Part shown: positions 8,092 to 16,924 of the stretch, piece after piece | Layout: every line of letters begins with the position of its first letter | Position numbering within the stretch: the first letter of the stretch is position 1 | NCBI GenBank assembly: GCA_903839085.1 | Contig: CAIMBE010000089.1 | Span: 1 to 46,802, forward strand | DNA from: an uncultured beta proteobacterium | GTDB taxonomy: Bacteria > Pseudomonadota > Gammaproteobacteria > Burkholderiales > Burkholderiaceae_C | DNA length: 46,802 nucleotides | Direction: 5' to 3' | Notes under the pieces: model-generated | What the model was told of the DNA's origin: nothing | The model's input: the letters and a program-made list of their open reading frames with translations, nothing else | Database searches by the model: none | Program-made: the position numbers and the translations under genes

Positions 8092-8660
8092 GCCGAGCGC
8101 TCCAGCCGCTCGCTCTTCCAGTACACATCATCTCCGGGCGTTCCGTCGGTACGGTAGCGGTTGAGCACCCGCGCCAGCACAAACAGCAGATCACTCAACC
8201 GGTTCAGATACTGGCGCGGCGCATCCTTGAGGGCCTCCTGGCCCTCAAGCGCCACCACTGCGCGCTCCGCGCGCCGTGCCACCGTGCGGCAAACATGGGC
8301 CAGCGCCGCAGCGCGTGTTCCGGCCGGCAAAATGAATTCCTGCAACCGCGGCAGGGTTTCGTTGTATTCGGCCAGTGCCGAGTCCAGCGCCAGCACCGCC
8401 TCGGGCTTGAGCAGCTCAAAGCCGGGAATCGACAGCTCACCGCCGAGATTGAAGAGCTGATGCTGGATCTCGACGATCAGGGAGCGCACCGCGACCGGCA
8501 TGTCCTCGCACAGCAGGACGCCGAGGTTGGAGTTGAGTTCGTCGACATCGCCCATGGCATGCACGCGCAGGCTGTTCTTGGACACACGGGTATTGTCGCC
8601 AAGGCCTGTTGTGCCCTGATCCCCGGTGCGGGTGGCGATTTGCGTCAGTCGTTGACCCAT
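8088..8660 (-). CDS. Cob(I)alamin adenosyltransferase, PduO type
   Basis: A 190-aa ATP:cob(I)alamin adenosyltransferase, which transfers the adenosyl group of ATP to reduced cobalamin to make coenzyme B12. The sequence shows the N-terminal ATP-binding motif TRTGDQGTTGLGDNTRVSK, the VDELNSNLG segment, FILPAG and the helical signature RTVARRAERAV...YLNRLSDLLFVLAR of the MMAB/PduO family. Length is typical. The 5' region has a TATATT -10-like element and AAAGGA just before the ATG. No cobalamin riboswitch fits in the short divergent gap. The client enzyme (for example methylmalonyl-CoA mutase) is not in this window. Confidence 0.94.
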   Translation of the reverse strand: MGQRLTQIATRTGDQGTTGLGDNTRVSKNSLRVHAMGDVDELNSNLGVLLCEDMPVAVRSLIVEIQHQLFNLGGELSIPGFELLKPEAVLALDSALAEYNETLPRLQEFILPAGTRAAALAHVCRTVARRAERAVVALEGQEALKDAPRQYLNRLSDLLFVLARVLNRYRTDGTPGDDVYWKSERLERSA

Positions 8661-8781
8661 GCTGGTATTCCTTTGTTGCGCCTATTGTTGCAGCAAAATA
8701 TAAACTACGGGGGTTGCACGAGACGACGCCGCGAGGCGACACCCGGCCCGGCAACCGAATTGCCCAACCTAGGACACCTCT

Positions 8782-10206
8782 GTGAACGCATCCAGCCATC
8801 AGTCTCATCCGGTTCCTGCAATCCATCAGCGCGAGGTACCGGCAGCGCTGATCGATGCGCTGCGACAGCGCTTCCTGGAGAAACTCTCGACCGCGCTGGT
8901 GGTGCGCGAACAGCATGGCCGCGATGAGTCCTCGTTTGCGGCGCCGCCTCCGGCCGCGGTGGTGTTTGCCGAGTCGACCCGGGATGTTTCCGACGCCGTC
9001 AAGCTGGCCTCCGATTTCAGCGTCCCGGTGATTGCCTTCGGGGTCGGCACCTCGCTCGAGGGCCACCTGCTCGCAGTACAGGGCGGCATCAGCATCGATG
9101 TCGGCCGCATGAACCGGATCCTGGCCGTTAACGCCGAGGACCTGACCGTTACGGTGCAGGCGGGCGTGACGCGCAAGCAGCTCAACGAGGCGCTCAGGAG
9201 CACCGGGTTGTTCTTTCCGATAGACCCTGGCGCCGACGCCACGCTCGGCGGCATGAGCGCGACCCGCGCCAGCGGCACCAACGCCGTGCGTTACGGCACC
9301 ATGCGCGAAAATGTTCTGGCCCTCGAGGTGGTGAGCGCCAGCGGCGAGGTCATTCGTACCGGCACGCGCGCCAAGAAGAGCAGCGCCGGCTATGACCTGA
9401 CGCGCCTGATGGTTGGATCCGAGGGCACACTGGGAGTCATCACCGAGGTGACCGTCAAGCTTTATCCCTTGCCCGAAGCCATTTCGGCGGCGATCTGTTC
9501 CTTCCCAAGTATCGAGGCGGCGGTTCGCACGACCATTCAGATCATCCAGTTGGGCATACCGATTGCGCGCGTGGAACTGATCGATAGCAACACGGTGCGC
9601 ATGGTCAACGTCCATTCCAGGTTGCAGATGAAAGAGGAGCCCTTGCTGCTGATGGAGTTCCACGGCTCGCCGAGCGGCGTGGCCGAACAGGCTGAGATGG
9701 TGCAGGAGATAGCGACTGGCTTTTGCGGCACCGCATTCGAGTGGGCGACCACGCCCGAGGATCGCACGCGATTGTGGACCGCCAGGCACAATGCCTACTT
9801 TGCCGCGATCCAGTCCAGACCCGGCTGTCGCGCCATTTCAACCGACACCTGCGTTCCCATCTCGCGACTGGCCGACTGCCTGCTGGACTCGGTGACTGAA
9901 GCCGATGCCAGCGGTATCCCGTACTTCCTTGTCGGCCATGTCGGTGATGGCAATTTCCATTTCGGCTATCTGATCGACCCCGACAAACCCGAAGAGCGCG
10001 AGATTGCTGAAAAGTTGAACCATTCGCTGGTCACACGCGCTCTTCGCCTGGAGGGCACCTGCACCGGAGAACACGGCGTTGGTCTACACAAGATGGATTT
10101 CCTGGTTTCCGAGACCGGCCCTGGCGCGGTTGAAATGATGCGCACCATCAAGCGCGCGCTCGACCCGAAGAACATCATGAATCCGGGCAAGATTTTCAAG
10201 CTTTAG
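8782..10206 (+). CDS. FAD-linked oxidase, D-lactate/glycolate dehydrogenase family
   Basis: A 474-aa flavoprotein of the GlcD/Dld (VAO) family. The FAD_binding_4 domain is seen in VIAFGVGTSLEGHLLAVQGGISIDV and DPGADATLGGMSATRASGTNAVRYGTM; the FAD-oxidase_C domain carries HVGDGNFHFGYLID and GEHGVGLHKMDFL with the active-site histidines. It should oxidise a 2-hydroxy acid such as D-lactate or glycolate and pass electrons to quinone or cytochrome. It is similar in length to single-subunit D-lactate dehydrogenases of proteobacteria, and no glcE/glcF neighbours are present, which favours D-lactate. Start is GTG with AGGA 7 nt upstream. Confidence 0.9.
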   Translation: MNASSHQSHPVPAIHQREVPAALIDALRQRFLEKLSTALVVREQHGRDESSFAAPPPAAVVFAESTRDVSDAVKLASDFSVPVIAFGVGTSLEGHLLAVQGGISIDVGRMNRILAVNAEDLTVTVQAGVTRKQLNEALRSTGLFFPIDPGADATLGGMSATRASGTNAVRYGTMRENVLALEVVSASGEVIRTGTRAKKSSAGYDLTRLMVGSEGTLGVITEVTVKLYPLPEAISAAICSFPSIEAAVRTTIQIIQLGIPIARVELIDSNTVRMVNVHSRLQMKEEPLLLMEFHGSPSGVAEQAEMVQEIATGFCGTAFEWATTPEDRTRLWTARHNAYFAAIQSRPGCRAISTDTCVPISRLADCLLDSVTEADASGIPYFLVGHVGDGNFHFGYLIDPDKPEEREIAEKLNHSLVTRALRLEGTCTGEHGVGLHKMDFLVSETGPGAVEMMRTIKRALDPKNIMNPGKIFKL

Positions 10207-10958
10207 GCCGCCGGCAGTTCAGCTTCCTCGGCAATGGCGTTGGCCATGTACTCGATCATCCGCTGCATGTCCTGGTCGGTGTCGGCATAGCGCTGGACGG
10301 TGGCCAGAAATTCATCCTGGATTTCGATGAACGCATCGACGATATCAGGGTCAAAATGCGTGCCGCGACCCTCGAATATGATGGCCACCGCCTGGTCATG
10401 TGGCACCCCCACTTTGTAGACGCGGTTCGATATCAGGCCTTCATAGACATCGGCGACCGCCAGCAAGCGCGCGGACAGCGGAATCTGCTCACCCGAGAGT
10501 CCCTGCGGGTAACCGCTACCGTCCCATTTCTCATGATGGGAACGGGCCATCTCTTTCATTGTGGTGAACGGTTCGCCCTGGTAGTTGAAGGTCTTTTCAA
10601 TCTGTTCCAGCACGTCGTAGGCGAGGGTGGTGTGCGTCTTCATGACCGCATTTTCGGAGGACGTCAGATTGCTCGGCTTCAGCAGGATCCAGTCGGGAAT
10701 TCCAATCGTGCCCAGGTTATGCAGGGGGGCAGCGTGATACAAGAGGTTGATATAGGAATCTGTCAGCACGGCGGCGAACCTAGGGTGCCTCTGAAGCCGC
10801 TTCGCAAGCGACTTGAGGTAGTGCTGGCTGCGCCAGATGTGGTTGGCAGTGTCCGAACTGCGCGCGCCGGCCAATTTGGCCAAGGCAAACGCCGCGACCG
10901 ACATGCCTTCAAGCACCGCATCGGCAACAGTCTCACGGTCACTCTCGCGTAAGTTCAA
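10203..10958 (-). CDS. HD-GYP domain protein with degenerate HD motif
   Basis: A 251-aa protein consisting almost only of an HD-GYP domain, the family of cyclic-di-GMP phosphodiesterases. It matches the family through HIWRSQHYLKSLAKRL, the metal motif region AAPLHNLGTIGIPDWILLKPSNLT, THTTLAYDVLEQ, HHEKWDGSGYPQGL (the GYP signature is intact) and LLAVADVYEGLISNRVYK. The usual HDxGKIGIPD reads HNLGTIGIPD: the aspartate that bridges the two metals is asparagine and the lysine is threonine. Activity is therefore doubtful. There is no receiver domain. The TTG start has AGGGGA 8 nt upstream. The stop overlaps the convergent FAD-oxidase stop by 4 nt. Confidence 0.88.
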   Translation of the reverse strand: MNLRESDRETVADAVLEGMSVAAFALAKLAGARSSDTANHIWRSQHYLKSLAKRLQRHPRFAAVLTDSYINLLYHAAPLHNLGTIGIPDWILLKPSNLTSSENAVMKTHTTLAYDVLEQIEKTFNYQGEPFTTMKEMARSHHEKWDGSGYPQGLSGEQIPLSARLLAVADVYEGLISNRVYKVGVPHDQAVAIIFEGRGTHFDPDIVDAFIEIQDEFLATVQRYADTDQDMQRMIEYMANAIAEEAELPAA

Positions 10959-11108
10959 AATCTAGTCCCCTGAATTTTCAGTGTCTTCTTCGATCCGAAG
11001 TTTAGGCTACTCCGCTCGCAAAGACAAAAATAGAAGCGCCGCCCAGTCCACAGTCGTTTGACTGACCTGCTGCGGCAACGCCAAACCCGATCTTAAACCG
11101 GGAGGCGT

Positions 11109-12050
11109 TCAGCGGGCAGTGGTGCGCGCGAGTTTTTCAATCAGGCCGTTGAGTTCATCGAGCGAGCCAAACTGGATGCTGATTTCACCCATTTCCTCCA
11201 AGCGCCCCGCGCGCTTGACCCTCTTTTTCACCCGCACTTCAACCGCCGCCGCCAGCAAATCGGACAGTTCTTCTTCCACCCGCTTGATGTCTCGTGACTT
11301 TTCCTTCTTGGTCTTGACTGAGGTCAAATTGAATTCCGCGCCCAGCTTCTTGACCAGACGCTCGGCCTCGCGCACCGACATCTTTCGAGCACTGATCTGA
11401 CTGGCTGCCGTGATCTGGCTGGCTCGGTCAAGCGCGAGCAGGGCGCGCGCGTGACCCATGTCCAGGTCGCCTGCCATCAGCATGGTTTGCACCGGATCAG
11501 CCAGATTCAGCAATCTCAGCAGATTGCTGGCGGCACTGCGAGAGCGCCCGACGGCTTGGGCCGCAAGTTCGTGAGTGAGTCCAAACTCTTTTACCAGCCT
11601 TTGCAAACCTTGGGCCTCTTCCAGTGGGTTGAGATCCTCGCGCTGAATATTCTCAATCAGTGCCATGGCCGCAGCCACTTCGTTCGGAACATCGCGCACC
11701 AGCACCGGAACACTGTCAAGGCCGGCGAGTTTGGCGGCACGAAAACGGCGCTCACCCGCAATGATTTCGTATTTCCCCTCGTGCGGGCCGTCCTGAAGTC
11801 GACGCACGAGGATGGGCTGCAGGATGCCCTGTACTTTGATGGACTCGGCCAATTCGTACAGGGCGCCCTCGTCCATGCGCGTCCGCGGCTGGTACATGCC
11901 GGGCACCATGTCGGCAAGGAGCAAGGACGCCGGCAAGCCCGGGCTGACCGGGTTCCCGGCGGATGCGTCGAATGCCGCCCGGTCGCTGACGTTGGGTCCG
12001 AGCAGAGCTTCGAGTCCGCGACCCAGGCCCTTGGGTTTCTTGGTAACCAT
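11109..12050 (-). CDS. parB: Chromosome partitioning protein ParB (CTPase, parS-binding)
   Basis: A 313-aa ParB/Spo0J. It starts with KPKGLGRGLEALLG, the conserved N-terminal ParA-stimulating segment. The ParB/Srx-like CTP-binding domain shows QPRTRMDEGALYELAESI and the GERRFRAAKLAG box; the helix-turn-helix (EFGLTHELAAQAVGRSRSAASNLLRLL) binds parS; a basic linker and a C-terminal dimerisation domain follow. It loads on the parS sites found at 14.3 and 15.5 kb and works with ParA to segregate newly replicated origins. It is the distal gene of the mnmG-rsmG-lysE-parA-hydrolase-parB run. Confidence 0.97.
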   Translation of the reverse strand: MVTKKPKGLGRGLEALLGPNVSDRAAFDASAGNPVSPGLPASLLLADMVPGMYQPRTRMDEGALYELAESIKVQGILQPILVRRLQDGPHEGKYEIIAGERRFRAAKLAGLDSVPVLVRDVPNEVAAAMALIENIQREDLNPLEEAQGLQRLVKEFGLTHELAAQAVGRSRSAASNLLRLLNLADPVQTMLMAGDLDMGHARALLALDRASQITAASQISARKMSVREAERLVKKLGAEFNLTSVKTKKEKSRDIKRVEEELSDLLAAAVEVRVKKRVKRAGRLEEMGEISIQFGSLDELNGLIEKLARTTAR

Positions 12051-12097
12051 CTTTGTCCTTTTTCAATTCTTTGCGGAACCGTCCATCAAAGCCGTCT

Positions 12098-12679
12098 TCA
12101 ACTTAGCCGCGACTCTGCGCAACAGTCCTTCTGACCAAGCTGTGGCTGATCAAGTTCCAGCAGCAACTCATGGCCCGCGGTCCAGTCACCCAAGCCCGAC
12201 TCGGCATTGATGTGTCCCGCTTTCCCGTAATCGACATAGCGCGAGCCCCAGGCGGCGGAGAACTGGCGTGCCCTCCGGTCGGTGCAATAAGGATCATTGC
12301 GACTTCCCACCAGACAGCTTCTGAACGGCAGCGCTTGCAGGGAAATCGGCGACCAGCTGACAAGAATAGACGCGAGTTCCTCGCGCTGCGCATCACCGGG
12401 CGCCACCAGCAGGGCAGCTTTCACCAGGCGAGTATTGCACGAGTACATGGCCCACGCCGCCACCAGAAGGCACCCCAGACTGTGGGCCACAAGAATCACC
12501 GGTTCGCCGTGCTGCAAAAGCACATCTTCCAGCCGCGCCGTCCAGTCGCCCCGCAACGGCCGCATCCAGTCATGCTGCTCAACCCGTTCATATCCATACT
12601 TCGCTTGCCACCGGCTCTGCCAGTGATCCGGGCCTGAATTTTGCCAGCCGGGCAGGATCAATACCTTGGTCGGACTCAT
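12098..12679 (-). CDS. RBBP9/YdeN-type serine hydrolase inside the par operon
   Basis: A 193-aa alpha/beta hydrolase of the RBBP9/YdeN family. It starts with TKVLILPGWQNSGPDHWQSRW, the typical family opening. The nucleophile elbow is VAHSLGCLL, the acidic residue lies in GSRNDPYC and the catalytic histidine in GKAGHINAESGLGDW, so the triad looks complete. The substrate of this family in bacteria is unknown; small esters or acyl groups are likely. It lies between parA and parB with gaps of 57 and 47 bp on the same strand, so it is probably co-transcribed. The frame extends to a TTG at 12721; ATG 12677-12679 fits the family start. Confidence 0.9.
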   Translation of the reverse strand: MSPTKVLILPGWQNSGPDHWQSRWQAKYGYERVEQHDWMRPLRGDWTARLEDVLLQHGEPVILVAHSLGCLLVAAWAMYSCNTRLVKAALLVAPGDAQREELASILVSWSPISLQALPFRSCLVGSRNDPYCTDRRARQFSAAWGSRYVDYGKAGHINAESGLGDWTAGHELLLELDQPQLGQKDCCAESRLS

Positions 12680-12736
12680 TTTGCTATACTTTTGGTAGCG
12701 AAGGCGTTTCGTTTCAAGCAAGCACAGGCGACCTGC

Positions 12737-13522
12737 CTAAATTTTCTCGATCCGCTCGACCATTTCCTGGGCAAACGCCACAAATGCCTGCGCTCCCTTG
12801 CTCGAAGGGTCAAATACCACGCCGGGCAGCCCATAGCTTGGAGCTTCGGCCAGGCGCACATTGCGCGGAATCACGGTGTTGAAAACCTTGTTGCCGAAAT
12901 GGGACTTGAGTTGCTCGCTCACCTGCTGCTGCAGGGTTATGCGGGCGTCGAACATAACGCGCAGCAAGCCGATGATGGCCAGTTCCTTGTTCAGGTTGGC
13001 ATGCACCTGCTTGATGGTGTTCACCAGGTCCGTCAGGCCCTCGAGCGCAAAGTACTCGCACTGCATCGGAACAATGACCCCGTGCGCAGAACACAGGCCA
13101 TTGAGCGTCAGCATCGAAAGCGACGGCGGGCAATCGATCAGGATGAAATCATAGTCTTGCTCGACTTCCGCCAGGGCCTGCTTCAGGCGCTTTTCACGCC
13201 TCTGCACGTCCACCAATTCGACCTCAGCGCCTGACAGTTCCCGGTTGGCACCAAGAATGTCGTAGCTGCACCCGCCCTGCACCAGTTTTTCGCTCTTGAC
13301 TCGGGCTTCCGCGATCGACGCCGACTCCAGCAAAACGTCGTAAACGGTCAGTTCCAGCTTGCGCTTGTCCACGCCCGATCCCATGGTCGCGTTGCCTTGG
13401 GGATCGAGATCAACCATCAACACGCGCTGACCAACCTTGGCCAGGCCGGCCGCGAGATTGACGGCGGTGGTGGTCTTGCCAACCCCCCCTTTTTGATTGG
13501 CAATGCAGAAAATTTTGGCCAT
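12737..13522 (-). CDS. parA: Chromosome partitioning ATPase ParA (Soj)
   Basis: A 261-aa Walker-type ATPase. It begins MAKIFCIANQKGGVGKTTTAVNLA with the deviant Walker A (KGGVGKTT, residues 11-18), then VDLDPQGNATMG and the switch motif LIDCPPSLSMLTLN. No N-terminal DNA-binding extension is present, so this is the chromosomal small type. It binds DNA non-specifically as an ATP dimer and is stimulated by ParB to pull origins apart. The frame is open upstream to 13597, but the ATG at 13520-13522 is the family start. It is 40 bp downstream of the LysE-type gene. Confidence 0.96.
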   Translation of the reverse strand: MAKIFCIANQKGGVGKTTTAVNLAAGLAKVGQRVLMVDLDPQGNATMGSGVDKRKLELTVYDVLLESASIAEARVKSEKLVQGGCSYDILGANRELSGAEVELVDVQRREKRLKQALAEVEQDYDFILIDCPPSLSMLTLNGLCSAHGVIVPMQCEYFALEGLTDLVNTIKQVHANLNKELAIIGLLRVMFDARITLQQQVSEQLKSHFGNKVFNTVIPRNVRLAEAPSYGLPGVVFDPSSKGAQAFVAFAQEMVERIEKI

Positions 13523-13562
13523 AAAGGAAGTATCTGAAACAAGCCCTAAAGTGCGACGAAGG

Positions 13563-14177
13563 TCAGCGTGCCAGCGCCAGTTTGACGCCGAACCCAATCA
13601 GAAAAAATCCGGCAATTTTTTCCAGTCCGCGCGATATCATGGGGCTGGCCCGCAGGCGTTCGGCCAGAAAATGGGTCAGCAAGACAACCGTCAATCCATA
13701 CGCAAAAGTAAGCGCAGCAATGGTCACGGCCATGAAGGCAAAGGTCGTCAGTCCCTGGTGCCGCTGCGGATCCACAAAGAGCGGGAAGAATGCCATGTAG
13801 AAAACAATGGCCTTCGGATTCAGCAGCGTAATCATCAGCGCCTGGCGCATGTAGTGATGCGGCCTGATATGGAGGATGGGTGCCGAGCCGGTCTTGGCCA
13901 GAAGCATCTTCGCACCCAACCAGGCCAGATAGGCGGCGCCCGCCCATTGAACCGCATTGAACGCGGCCGGGTAAGTGCTTAGCAGCGCGGCAACGCCAGC
14001 CACCGCCAGCCACATCAAAACCTGGTCACCCAAAATGACGCCGAGGGTGGCCGCCAGCCCACCCTGGATGCCGCCCTTGCCGGTTGATGTAATCAGGGCC
14101 AGATTGCCGGGGCCAGGAATCAGCAGAAAAACGATGATCGCAACGACAAATGCGCCGTAGTCGGCTATGCCAAACAT
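13563..14177 (-). CDS. LysE/RhtB family amino-acid exporter
   Basis: A 204-aa inner-membrane protein with about six hydrophobic segments. The N-terminal LLIPGPGNLALITSTGKGGIQGGLAATLGVILGD is the LysE/RhtB signature (PGP near residue 22, then the glycine-rich G.xxGlaAtlG). LNPKAIVFYMAFFPLFVDP is the second conserved block. It probably exports an amino acid or a related small molecule; the substrate cannot be read from sequence. It lies between rsmG and parA on the same strand. GAAGGAA precedes the ATG as a Shine-Dalgarno. Confidence 0.93.
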   Translation of the reverse strand: MFGIADYGAFVVAIIVFLLIPGPGNLALITSTGKGGIQGGLAATLGVILGDQVLMWLAVAGVAALLSTYPAAFNAVQWAGAAYLAWLGAKMLLAKTGSAPILHIRPHHYMRQALMITLLNPKAIVFYMAFFPLFVDPQRHQGLTTFAFMAVTIAALTFAYGLTVVLLTHFLAERLRASPMISRGLEKIAGFFLIGFGVKLALAR

Positions 14178-14210
14178 GAAATTGTTCCTTCAAGACCGGG
14201 AGAGTTTACG

Positions 14211-14903
14211 TTACGTTCTGCGCATCCAGACAATACAGCGCTCCGCCTCCAGCCCCGGCACCGTCAGGTGTTCCACGTGAAACACCTGCGCGCACTCAGA
14301 CACCGAAGCAATTTCACTGTCCGGGCGCTTGCCCTTCATCGCCATCCAGACGCCATTCGCAGCCAATGCGCCCTGCGACCAGGACACAAAATCCGACAGC
14401 GAGGCAAAGGCACGGGAACCGACAACTTCGTACTGCTCTGTCAGATTCTCGACGCGCGCGTGCAGACCGCGCAAATTCGGCAGCTTCAAGGTCGCAGCAA
14501 CCTGACGGACAAACGCCGCCTTCTTGGCCACGGTGTCGACGCAGTCAACGAGGACCTCCGGACAACAAATGGCGATCACCACGCCCGGCAAGCCAGCTCC
14601 CGAGCCCACGTCCAGCAGACGGTTTGCCCTCCTCTCGGTCGCGCCTCCCTCAAAGGCGGCGCTCGATGGTCCATCTCGGCCAAGACGGGTCAACTCGGCG
14701 CGCAAGGGCACAACGACCGCCAAACTGTCCAGCAGATGGTGCGTCAGCATGTCCGCCGGCTCACGGAGGGCCGTCAAGTTGTAAACCTTGGTCCACTTCT
14801 GGATCAAGTCAAGATAATCCAGCAGTTGGGCAATCTGAGCATCGTCGAGGGTCAGTCCCAGTTCCGTCGATCCCTCGCGCAAGCCCCTCTCCAAGGCACG
14901 CAT
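14211..14903 (-). CDS. rsmG: 16S rRNA m7G527 methyltransferase RsmG
   Basis: A 230-aa SAM-dependent methyltransferase that makes 7-methylguanosine at position 527 of 16S rRNA. Features include YLDLIQKWTKVYNLTALREP, HHLLDSLAVV, the SAM motif LLDVGSGAGLPGVVIAICCP and VGSRAFASLSDFVSWSQ. Just before the SAM motif is a stretch of about 19 residues (GRDGPSSAAFEGGATERRA) that E. coli RsmG lacks. The start ATG shares one base with the mnmG stop, so translation is coupled. A near-perfect parS lies inside the gene near its 3' end. Confidence 0.95.
   Translation of the reverse strand: MRALERGLREGSTELGLTLDDAQIAQLLDYLDLIQKWTKVYNLTALREPADMLTHHLLDSLAVVVPLRAELTRLGRDGPSSAAFEGGATERRANRLLDVGSGAGLPGVVIAICCPEVLVDCVDTVAKKAAFVRQVAATLKLPNLRGLHARVENLTEQYEVVGSRAFASLSDFVSWSQGALAANGVWMAMKGKRPDSEIASVSECAQVFHVEHLTVPGLEAERCIVWMRRT
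14269..14284. other. parS site (one mismatch) inside rsmG
   Basis: TGTTCCACGTGAAACA differs from the ParB consensus TGTTTCACGTGAAACA at one base. It lies within the rsmG coding sequence, about 3 kb from parB, where betaproteobacterial parS sites are expected. Confidence 0.88.
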
Positions 14904-16924
14904 CAGGCACTCTCCCCACTTGGGCCTGCCGGTTCGCCGCCGGACAGGACATCTTTCACGCCTTTCCTTTTCAGATGAATCAACAGCAGAGATATCGTCG
15001 CCGCAGTGATTCCGGAAATTCGAGACGCCTGCCCCAAAGTTTCCGGCTTGTGTTTGTTCAATGTCTGCCGCGCCTCGATACTCAGAGCCGGCACCTGCAT
15101 GTAGTCCAGTGTCATCGGCAGGCGAAGGCTTTCGAAGCGCGCGGTGCGGGCCACCTCATCTTTTTGGCGGTCAATGTAACCCGAGTACTTGGCCGAAATT
15201 TCAATCTGCTCAACCACACCGGCAGCAAACCACGCTTGGTCCGGCGGCTGCGCCGACGAATTGCCGGCGCTGCCGGCGACAAATTCAGGGCTTGCATAGA
15301 TGCCGCCATTCAATGACATCAGCCCGGAATAGCTGACGTCAGGCCTGCGCAGCAAGTCAGCCAGACAATACTCATGCTCAATCGCCTTGCCCAGAACGCG
15401 CTCCGACTCCTCAGCACCGAGGCTTCTTGGGCTCACCCAGAGGGAGCGCAGACGCTCTGTTTCACGTGAAACAGCATCGCGTTTTCGACAGAACGACTCC
15501 CAGCGATTTTCATCCACAAGTCCGAGCTTGCGCCCGACTTCGGTCAAGCGCAAATCTGCGTTGTCTTCCCGCAGCTGAAGTCGAAACTCTGCCCGGCTGG
15601 TGAACATCCGGTAGGGCTCGGACACCCCTTTGGTGATCAGGTCGTCCACCAGCACGCCCAGATAAGCCTGATCACGCCCCGGTACCCAGGTCTCCGCCGG
15701 CCAACTGCACTCGACACCCGCCTGCAGCGCGGCATTGATACCGGCATGCAGTCCCTGCGCCGCGGCCTCCTCGTACCCGGTCGTACCGTTGATCTGCCCG
15801 GCGAAAAAAAGGCCACCAATCGATCTGGTTTCGAAGCTGCTCCTGAGCTGCCGAGGATCAAAATAATCGTACTCGATGGCATAGCCGGGGCGAAGAATAT
15901 GCGCGTTTTCAAGCCCTGCCATCGAACGCACCAGCGCATACTGGATGTCAAATGGCAAACTGGTGGAGATCCCGTTAGGGTAGTACTCGTTGGTCGTCAG
16001 GCCTTCGGGCTCAAGGAAGATCTGGTGGCTGTCCTTGCCGGCAAAACGGTTGACCTTGTCCTCCACGCTCGGACAGTAGCGCGGCCCCACTCCTTCAATC
16101 TTGCCGGTGAACATCGGGCTGCGATCAAAGCCGCTTCGGATGATTTCATGGGTCCGGGCGTTGGTATGTGTAATCCAGCATGACCTTTGTCCCGGATGCT
16201 GCTCGGGCCGGCCCAGAAAACTGAACACCGGCGTCGTCGGCCGCGTACCGCCGGTCATTCCATCGCCCGGTTGCTCAATGCACTTTCCGAAGTCAATCGA
16301 GCGACCATCCAGACGCGGCGGCGTTCCCGTTTTCAAGCGCCCTTGCGGCAGCTTCAGTTCTTTCAAGCGAGCGGACAGGCGGGTCGCAGGGGGATCCCCC
16401 GCCCTGCCAGCCGCGTAATTGCTCAGACCCACATGAATCTTGCCGTCCAGAAAGGTACCGGCTGTCAGCACAACGGTCTTGGAACGGAACTTGATCCCGG
16501 CCTGCGTCACAGCGCCAATTACGCGGTCGCCCTCGACCATCAAGTCATCCACCGCCTGCTGGAACAGCCATAAGCCGGGCTGATTTTCCAAACGGCGGCG
16601 AATCGCCGCTTTGTACAGAACGCGGTCGGCCTGGGCGCGGGTGGCACGAACGGCCGGCCCCTTGCTGGAATTAAGAATACGGAACTGGATGCCTGCCTCA
16701 TCGGTAGCGGCAGCCATGGCGCCACCCATGGCGTCGACTTCCTTGACCAAATGCCCCTTGCCGATGCCGCCGATGGATGGGTTGCAACTCATCTGCCCCA
16801 GCGTCTCAATGTTGTGGCTCAGCAGCAGCGTGCGGCAACCCATGCGGGCCGCGGCCAGGGCAGCCTCGGTTCCGGCATGGCCGCCACCGACCACGAGGAC
16901 ATCAAAAATCTGCGGGTAAATCAT
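14903..16924 (-). CDS. mnmG: tRNA uridine-5-carboxymethylaminomethyl modification enzyme MnmG (GidA)
   Basis: A 673-aa FAD enzyme that works with MnmE to make cmnm5U at the wobble position of certain tRNAs. It shows the N-terminal FAD fold [21 protein letters not shown], the block [56 protein letters not shown] and a C-terminal helical domain. It is somewhat longer than E. coli MnmG (629 aa) because of an insertion around [20 protein letters not shown] and a C-terminal [12 protein letters not shown] tail. I chose ATG 16922-16924 rather than TTG 16937-16939. It heads the mnmG-rsmG-lysE-par run. A perfect parS lies inside. Confidence 0.96.
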   Translation of the reverse strand: MIYPQIFDVLVVGGGHAGTEAALAAARMGCRTLLLSHNIETLGQMSCNPSIGGIGKGHLVKEVDAMGGAMAAATDEAGIQFRILNSSKGPAVRATRAQADRVLYKAAIRRRLENQPGLWLFQQAVDDLMVEGDRVIGAVTQAGIKFRSKTVVLTAGTFLDGKIHVGLSNYAAGRAGDPPATRLSARLKELKLPQGRLKTGTPPRLDGRSIDFGKCIEQPGDGMTGGTRPTTPVFSFLGRPEQHPGQRSCWITHTNARTHEIIRSGFDRSPMFTGKIEGVGPRYCPSVEDKVNRFAGKDSHQIFLEPEGLTTNEYYPNGISTSLPFDIQYALVRSMAGLENAHILRPGYAIEYDYFDPRQLRSSFETRSIGGLFFAGQINGTTGYEEAAAQGLHAGINAALQAGVECSWPAETWVPGRDQAYLGVLVDDLITKGVSEPYRMFTSRAEFRLQLREDNADLRLTEVGRKLGLVDENRWESFCRKRDAVSRETERLRSLWVSPRSLGAEESERVLGKAIEHEYCLADLLRRPDVSYSGLMSLNGGIYASPEFVAGSAGNSSAQPPDQAWFAAGVVEQIEISAKYSGYIDRQKDEVARTARFESLRLPMTLDYMQVPALSIEARQTLNKHKPETLGQASRISGITAATISLLLIHLKRKGVKDVLSGGEPAGPSGESA
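15458..15473. other. Perfect parS site inside mnmG
   Basis: TGTTTCACGTGAAACA is an exact 16-bp match to the bacterial ParB-binding consensus. It lies within mnmG, 1.2 kb from the second parS in rsmG and about 20 kb from the putative oriC. Confidence 0.96.

Noticed and set aside
8661..8781. Cobalamin riboswitch for the adenosyltransferase
   Set aside because: The 121-bp divergent gap is too short and lacks the B12-box core.
8437..9789. Minus-strand ORF (450 codons) opposite the FAD oxidase
   Set aside because: Composition is His/Arg/Gly-rich without family motifs and it lies antisense to a well-supported gene.
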